From contig CAJPNK010000003.1 in the NCBI GenBank assembly GCA_905372095.1, positions 21,576 through 85,575 of the forward strand: a DNA stretch of 64,000 nt. The letters are read 5' to 3'. Source of the DNA: Candidatus Saccharimonadota bacterium. GTDB taxonomy: Bacteria; Patescibacteriota; Saccharimonadia; Saccharimonadales; Saccharimonadaceae. The stretch's first letter is position 1. Every line of letters starts with the position of its first letter. This document shows, piece after piece, positions 13,778 through 23,034 of this stretch. The translations under genes were made by a program, and so were the position numbers. Below the pieces are notes generated by a model. It had not been told where the DNA came from. It saw only the letters and a list, made by a program, of their open reading frames with translations, and did not search any database.

Positions 13778-15160
13778 TTATAGTTTTATAACAAACCACA
13801 TCCCCTGTTTCACCGGCGCAAACTCATACTCCAGCCCCTTCGCCTCAAGTAATATTTTCACGATGTAGAGCCCAATGCCGCTGTTGTCGCCGTGCTGCTT
13901 CGTGGCGGCATTACTCCGATAAAACGGGTCGAAGACGTGCTGGAGTTGTTGTTTGGTGAGTGGCTTGCAGGCGTTTTCGATTGCCAGTTCGTGCTGGCTA
14001 CAGGTGATTGTTATCACGCTCCCGGCATCGCCGTGGCGCACCGCATTCGACACTAGGTTCGAGATGACGTGGCGCATCATGTCTCTGTTAGCGCGAATGG
14101 TCGTCGGGTGTGCGTCAACCGTGAAAGTCATGCCGCGCGTTTTCGCCAGCAGTGTGTAATCATCAACCACCTCGGCAATTAGCTTATCGATCCTCAGTCG
14201 CTTTTCTTGGCGCAGAGCCTGCTCGGCAATACTGCCAGAGCGCAAGACGTTGTTCACCATCGCCGTCAATTGATCAACCTGCGCCACCGATTCCGCCAGG
14301 TACTGATCGCGATTTTTATACTCGCCAATGTTGAGTTGCATATTTTCGAGCATGATCCGTAGCGCCGCCAACGGTGTTTTCAGCTCGTGCGAGGCGGCGC
14401 GGAGGAAGGCTATTTTTTCCTTTTCTAGCTGCGATATTCGCTGATTTTCCTGTTCTAGCGAACGAATCGTTTGCCACAGATTTTGATAGAGCTCATTAAT
14501 ATTTCGCCCCAGCACACCAATCTCATCATGACTATTGACTGGGTAGTGCGCACCCTTTTCCAGCCGCTGCATAGTTGTGGTCACCGCCGCCATCCGGCGA
14601 ATCGGCCGCGTCACAAAACGGCTATAGAGGTACGAAAACACGAGCGCCACCAACAGCGAGCCGAGCATGGTATATGGCAATACGTGTAAGGTAGCGAGTT
14701 TAGCCTGAGTGACGGGTGCTACGTCGGCCAGCAGCTTGACTGTAATCGCTCGCCCCTGCTTATCAGCCACACTGCCCTGCTGCAAAACAACCGAACGCGG
14801 ATCGACCGTTTGACCGTCAGCGATTTTTACCACGCTAGTATCGACCGATTTACCACTATCCGTCACTATATTGATCGACTGAAAACCTTGAAAATACTGG
14901 TCGCGACCGTCAATCGTCAGCGTGATATTAACATTTTTCACCTGAGCAAACTCCTGGCTGAGACGATGTATTTCCTCAGTCGATTTACCACGTAATTCGG
15001 TTGTCAGCGCCGTGAGATTGTCCGCCGCCTCGCGCTCTTTTTGCTGCAAATAAAATTGCGGCATCAAGGTGTAGACCAGCGCATGCACCAGGATGATCAA
15101 CGTCGCGAATAGGCCGATTGACACCAAAAATGTTTTGGGAAATAATTTAAGATTCTTCAT
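13778..15160 (-). CDS. Sensor histidine kinase (OmpR-partner type)
   Basis: The 460-residue protein has a membrane helix at about 12-34, an extracytoplasmic sensor region to about 160, a second helix, a HAMP-like linker, the H-box ASHELKTPLAALR (about residue 255), and the N, G1 and G2 ATP-binding boxes (NLVSNAVRHGDAG, GDNSGIGLYIVK). The start overlaps the response-regulator stop by 14 nt, so the two are coupled. The operon order is HEPN-like gene, regulator, kinase. Confidence 0.9.
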   Translation of the reverse strand: MKNLKLFPKTFLVSIGLFATLIILVHALVYTLMPQFYLQQKEREAADNLTALTTELRGKSTEEIHRLSQEFAQVKNVNITLTIDGRDQYFQGFQSINIVTDSGKSVDTSVVKIADGQTVDPRSVVLQQGSVADKQGRAITVKLLADVAPVTQAKLATLHVLPYTMLGSLLVALVFSYLYSRFVTRPIRRMAAVTTTMQRLEKGAHYPVNSHDEIGVLGRNINELYQNLWQTIRSLEQENQRISQLEKEKIAFLRAASHELKTPLAALRIMLENMQLNIGEYKNRDQYLAESVAQVDQLTAMVNNVLRSGSIAEQALRQEKRLRIDKLIAEVVDDYTLLAKTRGMTFTVDAHPTTIRANRDMMRHVISNLVSNAVRHGDAGSVITITCSQHELAIENACKPLTKQQLQHVFDPFYRSNAATKQHGDNSGIGLYIVKILLEAKGLEYEFAPVKQGMWFVIKL

Positions 15161-15815
15161 AGCGATAACCCACTCCCTTCACCGTGATGATGCAGTCCAG
15201 GTGTAATTTCTTGCGCAGATTTTTGATGTAGACATCGATCACCCGGTCAAACGGCACCTCATCATCACGCCACAACTTGTCGATGATAGCCTGCCGGCTC
15301 CAAACCATGTTTGGATTATCGACGAGCAGTTTGAGTAGCTGTACCTCCTTGGGCTTGAGATGTGCATCATTGTCATCATAAAATCCCTGATAGGCCGCGA
15401 AATCCACCGAGGCCAGGCCGCGCTGCCACAAGGTTTTTTTGACAGACTGTTGGCGGCGAAGCAACGCCTTAATTCGCTTCTCCAAAATCACCAGCGAAAA
15501 CGGCTTGTTCATATAATCATCCGCCAGCTCATCAAAACTGGCAATCTGCGTCGGCTCGTCCTGTAGCGCCGTCAACATCAGCACCGGCACGTCGCTGGTC
15601 TGGCGAATCTGATGTAGCGTCTCAATGCCACTCATTCCTGGCAACATAATATCAAGGATAATCACATCCGCCTGAGCAAATTTCTCCAGCGCCTCCTCGC
15701 CGCTAGCCGCCGTCAGCACCGTGAAGCCGCGCTGGCGGAGGAACTGCTCGGTACCAGTGCGCAGGGCGGGCTCGTCTTCAACTAGAAGGATTCGTGATTT
15801 TATTGCGTTACCCAT
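15147..15815 (-). CDS. OmpR/PhoB-family response regulator
   Basis: The 222-residue protein has a receiver domain with acidic pocket VEDEP, phospho-acceptor in VIILDIMLPG (about residue 54), LMLTA, and switch lysine in NKPF (about 104). A winged-helix DNA-binding domain follows (LKPKEVQLLKLLVDN ... DVYIKNLRKKLH ... VKGVGYRYE). OmpR-family proteins bind tandem repeats spaced 10-11 bp, as seen at 1529-1550 in front of the ABC permease genes. Its ATG overlaps the stop of the HEPN-like gene by 8 nt. Confidence 0.92.
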   Translation of the reverse strand: MGNAIKSRILLVEDEPALRTGTEQFLRQRGFTVLTAASGEEALEKFAQADVIILDIMLPGMSGIETLHQIRQTSDVPVLMLTALQDEPTQIASFDELADDYMNKPFSLVILEKRIKALLRRQQSVKKTLWQRGLASVDFAAYQGFYDDNDAHLKPKEVQLLKLLVDNPNMVWSRQAIIDKLWRDDEVPFDRVIDVYIKNLRKKLHLDCIITVKGVGYRYEES

Positions 15816-16839
15816 TTCGGTTAATCTTGGATGCTATCCTCGCTATGTTTTGCGACTCACCTAGATTTTTAATTGTCGGGCAAGCTTTGTATAATATTTC
15901 GAGACAACTTGGTGTACTAAAATTTTCGATCATATTGGATACTAAAGATTGCTGATATTCTGCTACTTGTCTAATTGCTTCGGTGTTAAAATATATATTC
16001 TGTATATTTTTTAGACTATCTACTATTTGTTTATTAAGGATTTGTAGTTGAGCCTGCTGCTCTGGAGATAATGACAGCTTCGCTGGAAGTTTAATATCTT
16101 TTTCAATTTCCTCAGCTAGTTTTATAGCACTTTCTTTTTTCTTCTCTATAAAATGATTATGGTGAGCTGCGGCGTCTCTATACTCCTTCAGCTCATTTAA
16201 CTTGATTTTCATATCCTTCCAAGATATATCCTTTTGCAAGATTTCCTTGGCGATCACATCCCAGATAATAATAGCTCTGCATTTCTCGCTAAACTTTGTT
16301 TTGAGATCATCAAAAGAGCTGCTACTGCTTAATAACTCATTTAGATCGCTAGTAGTTAACTGACGTGAAGACCATGAGAAATCGTATCCTAGAATTTCTA
16401 TTATCTCGCCTAGGGTTAAATAAGAAACCAGTGTCTCTAAATTATTTTTGAAAATTAAATTATTTTCAGTATCCTTTGATTTACATTTGTCTAGATATTT
16501 TCCGTGCTGCAATAAAATATCATAATATGCCTCAATTAAATCAGGCAGATACAGTAGCAACTTACGCAATTGAATCTCCACTTCATAGACAGCCTTGAAA
16601 ACTTCTTCTGCCCGTTTGCGAGAACTCGAATCGCTCAATATGCCTATTTTAAGATTTTCATTAATTTTAACGTATATCTGAGGATCTATTTGCTTACTGC
16701 GTTTTATTGTTACAAGAAACAGCTGTTCTGACATAGCCTCAAATTTATCAGAAGAATCTTTATTGATTCCTATTCTATCTAAAATATCCTGTACTTCACC
16801 ACTAGTTTGCGCTTTTATAACTAGGACTATTTGCTGCAT
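15808..16839 (-). CDS. HEPN-like domain protein cotranscribed with a two-component system
   Basis: A 343-residue, soluble, mostly helical, AT-rich protein. LNELKEYRDAAAHHNHF (about residues 213-230) fits the RxxxxxH-type motif of HEPN domains (Swt1-like group). These are often RNases or RNA-binding parts of toxin and abortive-infection systems, though some have no activity. The N-terminal 90 residues look like a separate alpha/beta unit. TATAAT ends 6 nt before the ATG: leaderless. It is the first gene of the operon, overlapping the response regulator. A defence or stress role is inferred. Confidence 0.55.
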   Translation of the reverse strand: MQQIVLVIKAQTSGEVQDILDRIGINKDSSDKFEAMSEQLFLVTIKRSKQIDPQIYVKINENLKIGILSDSSSRKRAEEVFKAVYEVEIQLRKLLLYLPDLIEAYYDILLQHGKYLDKCKSKDTENNLIFKNNLETLVSYLTLGEIIEILGYDFSWSSRQLTTSDLNELLSSSSSFDDLKTKFSEKCRAIIIWDVIAKEILQKDISWKDMKIKLNELKEYRDAAAHHNHFIEKKKESAIKLAEEIEKDIKLPAKLSLSPEQQAQLQILNKQIVDSLKNIQNIYFNTEAIRQVAEYQQSLVSNMIENFSTPSCLEILYKACPTIKNLGESQNIARIASKINRNG

Positions 16840-16949
16840 ACGCTCATTATAACACCGAGGCGATTATTGTAGTATGGGGGTAATGCAGCGGTTCATTATA
16901 TTAAATCTATATACAAAAAAAGACTCCGAAGAGCATCATAATCCCTTTA

Positions 16950-17024
16950 TGGTGACTCTACCGGGAATCGAACCCGGGTTGCCGGGATGAGAACCCGGTG
17001 TCCTAACCGCTAGACGATAGAGCC
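16950..17024 (-). tRNA. tRNA-Glu(CTC)
   Basis: Acceptor GGCTCTA pairs with TAGAGTC and CCA is encoded. The anticodon stem CCGGG/CCCGG carries loop TTCTCAT with anticodon CTC, and the T-arm has GGTTCGATTCC. Confidence 0.95.
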
Positions 17025-17035
17025 AAACTGTTGAT

Positions 17036-17064
17036 ATTATAGCAGCAGAGCTGGGCGCTGTCTA
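17036..17064 (-). promoter_or_regulatory. Promoter of tRNA-Glu
   Basis: TAGACA (17059-17064), 17 nt, extended -10 TGCTATAAT (hexamer 17036-17041). It starts inside the 3' end of the receiver-protein gene. Confidence 0.7.
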
Positions 17065-17439
17065 GCTGCCGAGCTGCTGAATGATTTCAATTAGGCGACG
17101 CGGCGTGATTTCAGCCTTAATCAGGTAGGCGTCGGCATCGTTTTCTAAAGCGGCGCGGCTTTTCTCGTCTTGATCGAAATTTGTCATGACGACGATACGC
17201 GACTTCTCGGCGCTGTTTTCTTCGAACTTGCGGATGGCGGTCATGATTTCGGTACCGCGCATCTCTGGCAGCATGATGTCGAGCAAAATTAAATCGTAAT
17301 GCTGATTGGTAGCCATGACCAAGCCGTCGTGGCCGTCCACTGCCCACTCGACGTTGTAGCCAGCCATTTTGAGGCTGCGAACATACATCTCGCCGATGAA
17401 ACGGTCGTCTTCGATGACTAAGATTGTGGAAATTGCCAT
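17062..17439 (-). CDS. Single-domain response regulator (receiver only)
   Basis: 125 residues with VIEDDRF, the phospho-acceptor in LILLDIMLPEM (about residue 54), VVMTN, and the switch lysine in YLIKAE (about 105). There is no output domain, so it acts by protein contact, in a phosphorelay or as a diffusible signal. AGGAG lies 7 nt before the ATG. It is last in an operon with the kinase at 17453 and DUF3048 at 18979. Confidence 0.9.
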   Translation of the reverse strand: MAISTILVIEDDRFIGEMYVRSLKMAGYNVEWAVDGHDGLVMATNQHYDLILLDIMLPEMRGTEIMTAIRKFEENSAEKSRIVVMTNFDQDEKSRAALENDADAYLIKAEITPRRLIEIIQQLGS

Positions 17440-17452
17440 AATACTCTCCTAT

Positions 17453-18988
17453 TTACCCCGTGTATTTAGTGTGATTTTTAATCCAGCTGTTGCCTGCCGA
17501 GATGATTTCGGTGTTGGAATTGTCGGCGTCATGCAGTTTGTCAGAAACGGCGGCGTAGATTGGTAGAGTGAAGGTGAAGGTTGCTCCCTGCCCCTCAATG
17601 CTTGATACGCCGATGGTACCGCCATGGCTTTCAATGATGGCTTTGCTGAGATATAAGCCGATGCCAGTGCCAGCGACCGTCTCGCGGCTGCGGTGGCTGC
17701 GGTAGAATTTGTGGAAGAGGTTGTTGATGACGCTGGCTGGAATACCGATACCATTGTCGGCGACCGAAACTTCAATATGTTTATCCTTGGCTTTAGCGGT
17801 GACGCGTACAGCGCCACCCTCGTCGGAATATTTGATAGCATTGTCGATAAGGTTGGACAGCACTTCGGAAATGCTAGAGCGGTCGGCGGCAACGGTCGGC
17901 AAATCGCTCGGGATGTCAACGGATAGTGAACGATGCTGCGAGCGGGCGCGTAGCTCCATATCATCGCGGATAGTCTCGTAGATTGTCGCCAACGAATCTT
18001 CGTGCAGTTGGAGTTTGAGGTGGCGGCGGTCGTAGCGGCTAGTATTAAGGATGTTGTTAATGTAACCAGATAAGCGATTGCCGCTAACGATTAACCGCTG
18101 AAATAATTCTTTTTGATCGGGCTCGAGTTTACTATCGAGTTCGAGCGCTAGTACATCGAGGTAGCCGCGGATAACAGTGATTGGCCCGCGCAGCTCGTGG
18201 GCGGCGAACGAGATGAAGTCAAGGTCGTCGTCCTCTGGCTGGTAAATTTCGGTCTCGTCGTAGGCGGTAATGATAGCATCCGCGGCGTTGCCTTGTTCGA
18301 AATCGACAGTGATATTGAAAATGCGGCGGCCTTCTTGCCCGATGACTTTGTTGGGGACTCGCAGCCAAATTTTACGGGCGCGAACATTGTCGGTACGGTG
18401 TTGATTGAGCCATTCAATCAGGTCGGTGCCGTCGTCAAATAGCAAGTCAAAATGATAAGCGCCTTTGGCGTCGAGTGAGATTGGTGCGGCGCGGTTAGCA
18501 AAAATTACGCCGTTGTTCTTGTCGAGAATAATTATACCGGTGCTTGTCAGGTTGAGGGCGCTGGCTAGATCGTCAGTTGCGCTAGTTTTGTCTGGGCTGG
18601 TTTCGGTATGTTCTTTGTAGATAGATAGCAGCATATCGCTAAAGCCGGTAGCTTTGTATTCTTTATTGCTAGGGTTTGGCAGCTTTTGGTCGATTTTTTG
18701 TCCAGCGGCATTAACTAGGGCGGTCGAGAGGTCGCGCAACGGAATCATCGCAAAAGACAAAACTGCGAAATTTGTTGCAGTAGAAATGATTAGTAGCGAA
18801 ATGACAATTGTTGCAATAAGAAAGACATCCAAACGAACCTGCAAGATGATCATTATTGCAATAACCGATAAAGCGACCAATAATTGAACGAGAACAGATA
18901 TTATTGCAACCTTGTTGCGATGAATACGCCAAAAATCACGCATTTCTGGCGTGCGTTTGACTACTGGCTTGGCGTCGCTTACTGCCAC
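17453..18988 (-). CDS. Membrane sensor histidine kinase with PAS-like domain
   Basis: About 511 residues. Two adjacent membrane helices (about residues 25-80) are followed by a PAS-like region (TGIIILDKNNGVIFANRAA), the H-box AAHELRGPITVIRGYLDV (about residue 261) and the ATP-binding domain (NLIDNAIKYSDEGG, NGIGIP, GTGIGLYLSK). There is almost no extracytoplasmic part, so it probably senses in the membrane or cytosol. GTG 18988 is chosen because GGAGG lies 6 nt upstream; a longer frame to 19030 lies inside the preceding gene. It overlaps the DUF3048 gene by 10 nt. Confidence 0.85.
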   Translation of the reverse strand: MAVSDAKPVVKRTPEMRDFWRIHRNKVAIISVLVQLLVALSVIAIMIILQVRLDVFLIATIVISLLIISTATNFAVLSFAMIPLRDLSTALVNAAGQKIDQKLPNPSNKEYKATGFSDMLLSIYKEHTETSPDKTSATDDLASALNLTSTGIIILDKNNGVIFANRAAPISLDAKGAYHFDLLFDDGTDLIEWLNQHRTDNVRARKIWLRVPNKVIGQEGRRIFNITVDFEQGNAADAIITAYDETEIYQPEDDDLDFISFAAHELRGPITVIRGYLDVLALELDSKLEPDQKELFQRLIVSGNRLSGYINNILNTSRYDRRHLKLQLHEDSLATIYETIRDDMELRARSQHRSLSVDIPSDLPTVAADRSSISEVLSNLIDNAIKYSDEGGAVRVTAKAKDKHIEVSVADNGIGIPASVINNLFHKFYRSHRSRETVAGTGIGLYLSKAIIESHGGTIGVSSIEGQGATFTFTLPIYAAVSDKLHDADNSNTEIISAGNSWIKNHTKYTG

Positions 18989-20124
18989 GAGACACCTCCT
19001 CCGCCACTGTTTGGTACAGCGGCAATCCAAGTTTGTCCGCGATTTAGCGCGACTGGTTTGCCAGCGGCGTCAATGAGCTCGAGCGGGCTAAAGCGGTCAT
19101 TCTTGCGCCAAGTGCATTCAGCGGCCGTACCGTTCTGAAACACTGTTGCAGTACCAGTTCCAGTAGTAACGATGCTTTGCCGCCAGCCGTCTTCCATGAC
19201 GGTAGTCTCGTTGACATGCAGCGCGATGACGACGCTCGGTGCTAATCTGCCCTCTTCGCGGTCGTTGCTGGCTTGCCCGCCGATGCTGCGCAGATAGGTG
19301 TTGCTAGCCTTGTCATAGTCGTAATGGGTGTTGTACCAGCTGCTAGAGAAATTGATGTCGATACTGACGACGTTTGGTTTGTCGCTGGCCTTGCCGTCAG
19401 CGCGAGCGAAGCTGGTGAATTGCGATGATTTATAACCTTTGCCAGCGTTGAGCGCGTCTAACTTCTCGAAGCTAGTATAGACATTATGCGGCGGTCGCCG
19501 ATCGTTGGCGCGCCAGTACGAACTGCCATTGAAGAACTGATCAATATCGCGATATTTACCATTACGAATTTCTTGCAGTGAAGCATGGCTGCCGCCGACG
19601 TGGGCGACGCTAGCCTGATATGGTGCTAGCCAATCAACGTAATACATACGCAGGCTGCGGACCGGGCCGATGAGCTGAGGTTTGTGCTGTTGAAATAGTG
19701 TCAGAAAGCGTGTGATGCCGCCTTCGGCGATGGCTTCGTAGACGACTTCGGCCTGCTTGAGTCCGGAATGCGGCCGGGCATCAGGCGAATTTTCGATCAT
19801 GATGGCAGTGACTGGTCTGGATAAGTCGGCCTTAGAGGCAACTTCAATGCCATTGAGGTGGGAATAGTATTTTTCTACTGGTTTTTTCTGAACTGGTGTG
19901 GTGTAGTTGTTGCTAGCTACTGGCGCGCGATATGTCAATACGAAGGCCACCGCCCCGCCGATAGCGATCAGGATTGCGCCGCAAATGCACATTGTTGCAA
20001 TACGATGGCGATCAATGAAATCGCGCAACCGCTGAAGCCGCGACTGCTTGCTGTTAGCCGCATAGTGCTGCGCTACGAGCGGGCTTGGCTGTCTGTTTCG
20101 TATGTGTATTTTTTGCTTTCGCAT
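18979..20124 (-). CDS. DUF3048 (YerB-like) membrane-anchored protein
   Basis: 381 residues: a basic N-terminus, one membrane helix (about residues 42-64), then an extracytoplasmic domain with AIMIENSPDARPHSGLKQAE, VVYEAIAEGGITRFLTLFQ, IGPVRSLRMYYVDWLAPY and a C-terminal part with APSVVIALHV. These are DUF3048 hallmarks. The family is linked to the cell envelope but lacks a firm activity. TATAAT lies 9 nt before the ATG with no Shine-Dalgarno. It heads the operon with the kinase and the receiver protein, so it might be the sensed or partner component. Confidence 0.85.
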   Translation of the reverse strand: MRKQKIHIRNRQPSPLVAQHYAANSKQSRLQRLRDFIDRHRIATMCICGAILIAIGGAVAFVLTYRAPVASNNYTTPVQKKPVEKYYSHLNGIEVASKADLSRPVTAIMIENSPDARPHSGLKQAEVVYEAIAEGGITRFLTLFQQHKPQLIGPVRSLRMYYVDWLAPYQASVAHVGGSHASLQEIRNGKYRDIDQFFNGSSYWRANDRRPPHNVYTSFEKLDALNAGKGYKSSQFTSFARADGKASDKPNVVSIDINFSSSWYNTHYDYDKASNTYLRSIGGQASNDREEGRLAPSVVIALHVNETTVMEDGWRQSIVTTGTGTATVFQNGTAAECTWRKNDRFSPLELIDAAGKPVALNRGQTWIAAVPNSGGGGVSWQ

Positions 20125-20191
20125 CTTGGTAAAATTATAACATAATTGGCGTGAATTGGTTATGGTTTGCGCAGTTCGCTACAGATGCTAA

Positions 20192-20284
20192 AATTTAACA
20201 GACGATGGTATCTGGGGCGGCATGACTCCAAGCGAGCGTCGGGAACTAAAAGGTCAAATAACCTACCGTAGTATTTTTGGCTAA
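20192..20284 (+). pseudogene. Fragment resembling the C-terminus of a WhiB-like regulator
   Basis: The frame between a TAA and the next stop reads DDGIWGGMTPSERRELKGQI then TYRSIFG. The G(I/V)WGGxTxxER block is the family signature of WhiB-type Fe-S regulators, otherwise actinobacterial. No Cys ligands precede it. A GTG-led 15-codon frame (MNWLWFAQFATDAKI) lies just upstream in another frame. It is followed by GCTAAAA/TTTTAGC. Probably a relic; the short length keeps this tentative. Confidence 0.4.
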
Positions 20285-20392
20285 AAAATTTTAGCACTAA
20301 ATCCTTAGAGATAGATGCTTAAACTTGGAAGATTCTGTATTATATCCCAGATTGAGTAATTTTGTAATTTAAACATAGGAAATGGAGTTCAT

Positions 20393-21538
20393 GTGAGAAA
20401 AATTGATGATGATTTTAGTCGTATACGAAGAGAGCTTAGTGAGTTAGCAGCGACAGGGCGAGAGGCTTTGGGTGATGTCGATCTTACAGAAAAGCTAGGA
20501 GACCTTGCGCATAGAGCGGCTAGATTGTGTCACTATCAAGAAATGGCTGCTGCCGATCTAAAGAGGCAGAAGTCTGGAGAAATATACGATGAATTCGGTA
20601 ACGCAATTATTGTATTTCTGAAAGCCTATAAAGGCAATCCTGTGATTTGGTCGGTAATTGATAGTTATATGGAGCGCAACCCAGAAGTGTTTGGTTTGCG
20701 CTATAGAGCGGGATTTAATCGGTGGATCGAGCAAGCAGAGAATGATCCGAACGTTGTCTATTATTACGATCCTGACACGCGAGTTGAGTCTTGGGCGTGG
20801 CGGCCAGCTAGCGAAAATGGTGCAACTAGCGATGCGATAATGGGATCTGATCTGTCAAAAGTATCCTCGGTTGATTTGACAGAATCCACCGAGTCATCTA
20901 CAGAGCCAGAGCCGCCGAGTGAACCGAAAAAGCAGGAAAATATTACTCCGTTGCTGCACAGACAGACGCCTAATAATCACGAATTGAATAGCGGCGATTC
21001 AGACTGTAGTCCTATGGCGACAGATACGCCAGATTTGGTTCGGCTCTCTTACTCGGAAAAAGAAAAATTGATAAGCAGCTTACGCTCGCCTGTTGAAGAA
21101 TCAGCAGATCCAATAGCGACGCAGCTGACCGATTGGGGATTGCAAATTATTGAATATGCAGATGGTGGAGCGGCATTTTCAATCGAGTCAGATCCTGAAG
21201 GATGTAGCGAGAAAGCTTTGTATCCAGTAATAATTGGTATTTTAGGACGGAGCAGAAAACCAATGACCATCGAGGATATGTGTCGGGCGTTTGCAGAAAA
21301 AGAGGGGCTAGAATACAGTTCATTTATCGCCGGAAACGATGAAAGGACAGCAGATGCGAAGCTTGTACAAGAAGCTATAAGGTCGGTAGCTCATAAGGCT
21401 ATTAGGATATTAAAGACTAAACTTTCTGAGAATTATTTATCCGAAAAACTGTACGAAGATGTAACTTATGTTGATGGTAATATGAGAAAAAAGCGAGTGA
21501 CGTATCAGTTAGATGGTGTGCTGGGGGTAGAAGCTTAA
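20393..21538 (+). CDS. Hypothetical two-domain protein
   Basis: 381 residues. The N-terminal 145 residues are helical and aromatic-rich (EFGNAIIVFLKAYKGN, WIEQAENDPNVVYYYDPDT). A Ser/Glu/Pro-rich linker runs from about 145 to 215. The C-terminal 110 residues (PMTIEDMCRAFAEKEGLEYS, EAIRSVAHKAIRILKTKLSE, RVTYQL) could form a winged helix. The GTG start has GGAG 5 nt upstream. It converges with gltX. No known family recognised; a regulatory or DNA-binding role is possible. Confidence 0.6.
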   Translation: MRKIDDDFSRIRRELSELAATGREALGDVDLTEKLGDLAHRAARLCHYQEMAAADLKRQKSGEIYDEFGNAIIVFLKAYKGNPVIWSVIDSYMERNPEVFGLRYRAGFNRWIEQAENDPNVVYYYDPDTRVESWAWRPASENGATSDAIMGSDLSKVSSVDLTESTESSTEPEPPSEPKKQENITPLLHRQTPNNHELNSGDSDCSPMATDTPDLVRLSYSEKEKLISSLRSPVEESADPIATQLTDWGLQIIEYADGGAAFSIESDPEGCSEKALYPVIIGILGRSRKPMTIEDMCRAFAEKEGLEYSSFIAGNDERTADAKLVQEAIRSVAHKAIRILKTKLSENYLSEKLYEDVTYVDGNMRKKRVTYQLDGVLGVEA

Positions 21539-21561
21539 GATTATTGCTTTCTACTGCTACG

Positions 21562-23034
21562 CTATTTTATGTCCAGATAACTCTGAAGCCGCGCTAGCGT
21601 GCGTTCACAGCCAATCAGTGCCAGCGTATCATTTAGTTGCGGGCTGAACGGCGCCCAGGTGACGGCGATGCGGATCAGACTGAAGAGAACGCCGGGCTTT
21701 TGGCCGGTTATTTCCAGCAATTTGTTCAGGCAGTTTTGGATTGATTCTGGCGTCCAGTCGGTGAGTTTGGCGAGCTCTTGACTAGCGGTTTCTAACAATT
21801 CGCGCCGCTCGCTGTCGGACAACTTTTTTAGCTGTTTGTTGCTGTCAATAAGTTTCATGTTAATTTCAGGCTCCGTGAAAAAGTAGCCAAATCCGCGTAA
21901 ATCTTCAAACATCTTCAGGCGGTCTTGCGCTAAAGCCAGCACTTTTATGCGGTATTCCTTGGTTATGTTTGGAGCGTAGGCGGATTCCGGCCAGAAACCA
22001 GTCTGTCCCCCGTCTTTTTGCGAGTTATTATCCCATGGCGACACGTACTCGTAAAGCTTATCGACAGGAATATTGCGTATATGAGCGCCGTTAAGCCATA
22101 ATAAGCGTTTTTCGTCAAATCGCGCGCCTGATTTTTGGACGCGTTTCAGGCTGAATTTTTCGATCAATTCGTCTCTGGTGAAAACTTCCTGTTCGGTGCC
22201 GTCGTTCCACCCCAGGCTGGCGAGGAAATTGAGCATGGCGTCTGGCAAGTAACCTTCTTCTCTGTAGGCTAGGATATCTTTGGCGCCGTCGCGTTTGGAC
22301 AATTTCTTATTGCCCTGCTCGTTCATGATCGGCGGTACCGAGGCGAATATTGGCCAAGGTATACCCAGCGCATCGTAGAGATTAAGGTATTTGGGCGTGC
22401 TGGCCAGGAACTCTTGTCCGCGGATAACATGGGTGATTTCCATTTCGGCGTCATCGACAATGTGTGCAAAGTTGTACGTCGGAAAGCTGTCGGATTTGAT
22501 TAATATAAAATCGTCAATTACCTCTGGGCCGGCGTGCATCTCGCCCATGACTTCGTCGTGCCAGGTGTAGGGTTTCGGTTCTGAGCGGAAACGCAGCGGC
22601 TGGCTGCCATCCCAGATCGGCGGGTTTTCCGGGCGGTAATCACGGTACAAAAAAGGCTTTTTATGAGCTTTGGCTTCTTCGCGAAAAGCGTCTAGCTGCT
22701 CTGGTGTATACGGATCGGCATAAGCGCGGCCAGCTTCAATGAGTTTTTGCGCATATTTCCGGTAAATATCAAGCCGTTCTGACTGCTTGTACGGCCCAAA
22801 TTTACCGCCAAAATCGCTGGGGCCTTCGTCTGGTATAAGGTCGAGCCACCTTAAGCATTTATAAATATGCTCTACACTGCCAGGTACTTCCCTTTTTTGG
22901 TCGGTATCTTCTACGCGCAGGATGAATTTTCCATTTGACTGCCGGGCGATGAGCCAAGCAAACAGCGCGGTACGCATGCCGCCGACGTGCATATAGCCAG
23001 TTGGACTAGGCGCGAAACGAGTGCGCGTGGTCAT
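21562..23034 (-). CDS. gltX: Glutamyl-tRNA synthetase
   Basis: 490 residues, normal for GluRS. The class I signature is PSPTGYMHVGGMRTALFAW (residues 10-28) and the KMSKS-type loop is KKLSKRDGAKDI (about 250). DFILIKSDSFPTYNFAHIVDD and EITHVIRGQEFLASTPK are GluRS/GlnRS-specific. It charges tRNA-Glu, or also tRNA-Gln if the organism uses the GatCAB route. The ATG overlaps the stop of the small upstream gene (ATGA), so it is translationally coupled. Confidence 0.95.
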   Translation of the reverse strand: MTTRTRFAPSPTGYMHVGGMRTALFAWLIARQSNGKFILRVEDTDQKREVPGSVEHIYKCLRWLDLIPDEGPSDFGGKFGPYKQSERLDIYRKYAQKLIEAGRAYADPYTPEQLDAFREEAKAHKKPFLYRDYRPENPPIWDGSQPLRFRSEPKPYTWHDEVMGEMHAGPEVIDDFILIKSDSFPTYNFAHIVDDAEMEITHVIRGQEFLASTPKYLNLYDALGIPWPIFASVPPIMNEQGNKKLSKRDGAKDILAYREEGYLPDAMLNFLASLGWNDGTEQEVFTRDELIEKFSLKRVQKSGARFDEKRLLWLNGAHIRNIPVDKLYEYVSPWDNNSQKDGGQTGFWPESAYAPNITKEYRIKVLALAQDRLKMFEDLRGFGYFFTEPEINMKLIDSNKQLKKLSDSERRELLETASQELAKLTDWTPESIQNCLNKLLEITGQKPGVLFSLIRIAVTWAPFSPQLNDTLALIGCERTLARLQSYLDIK

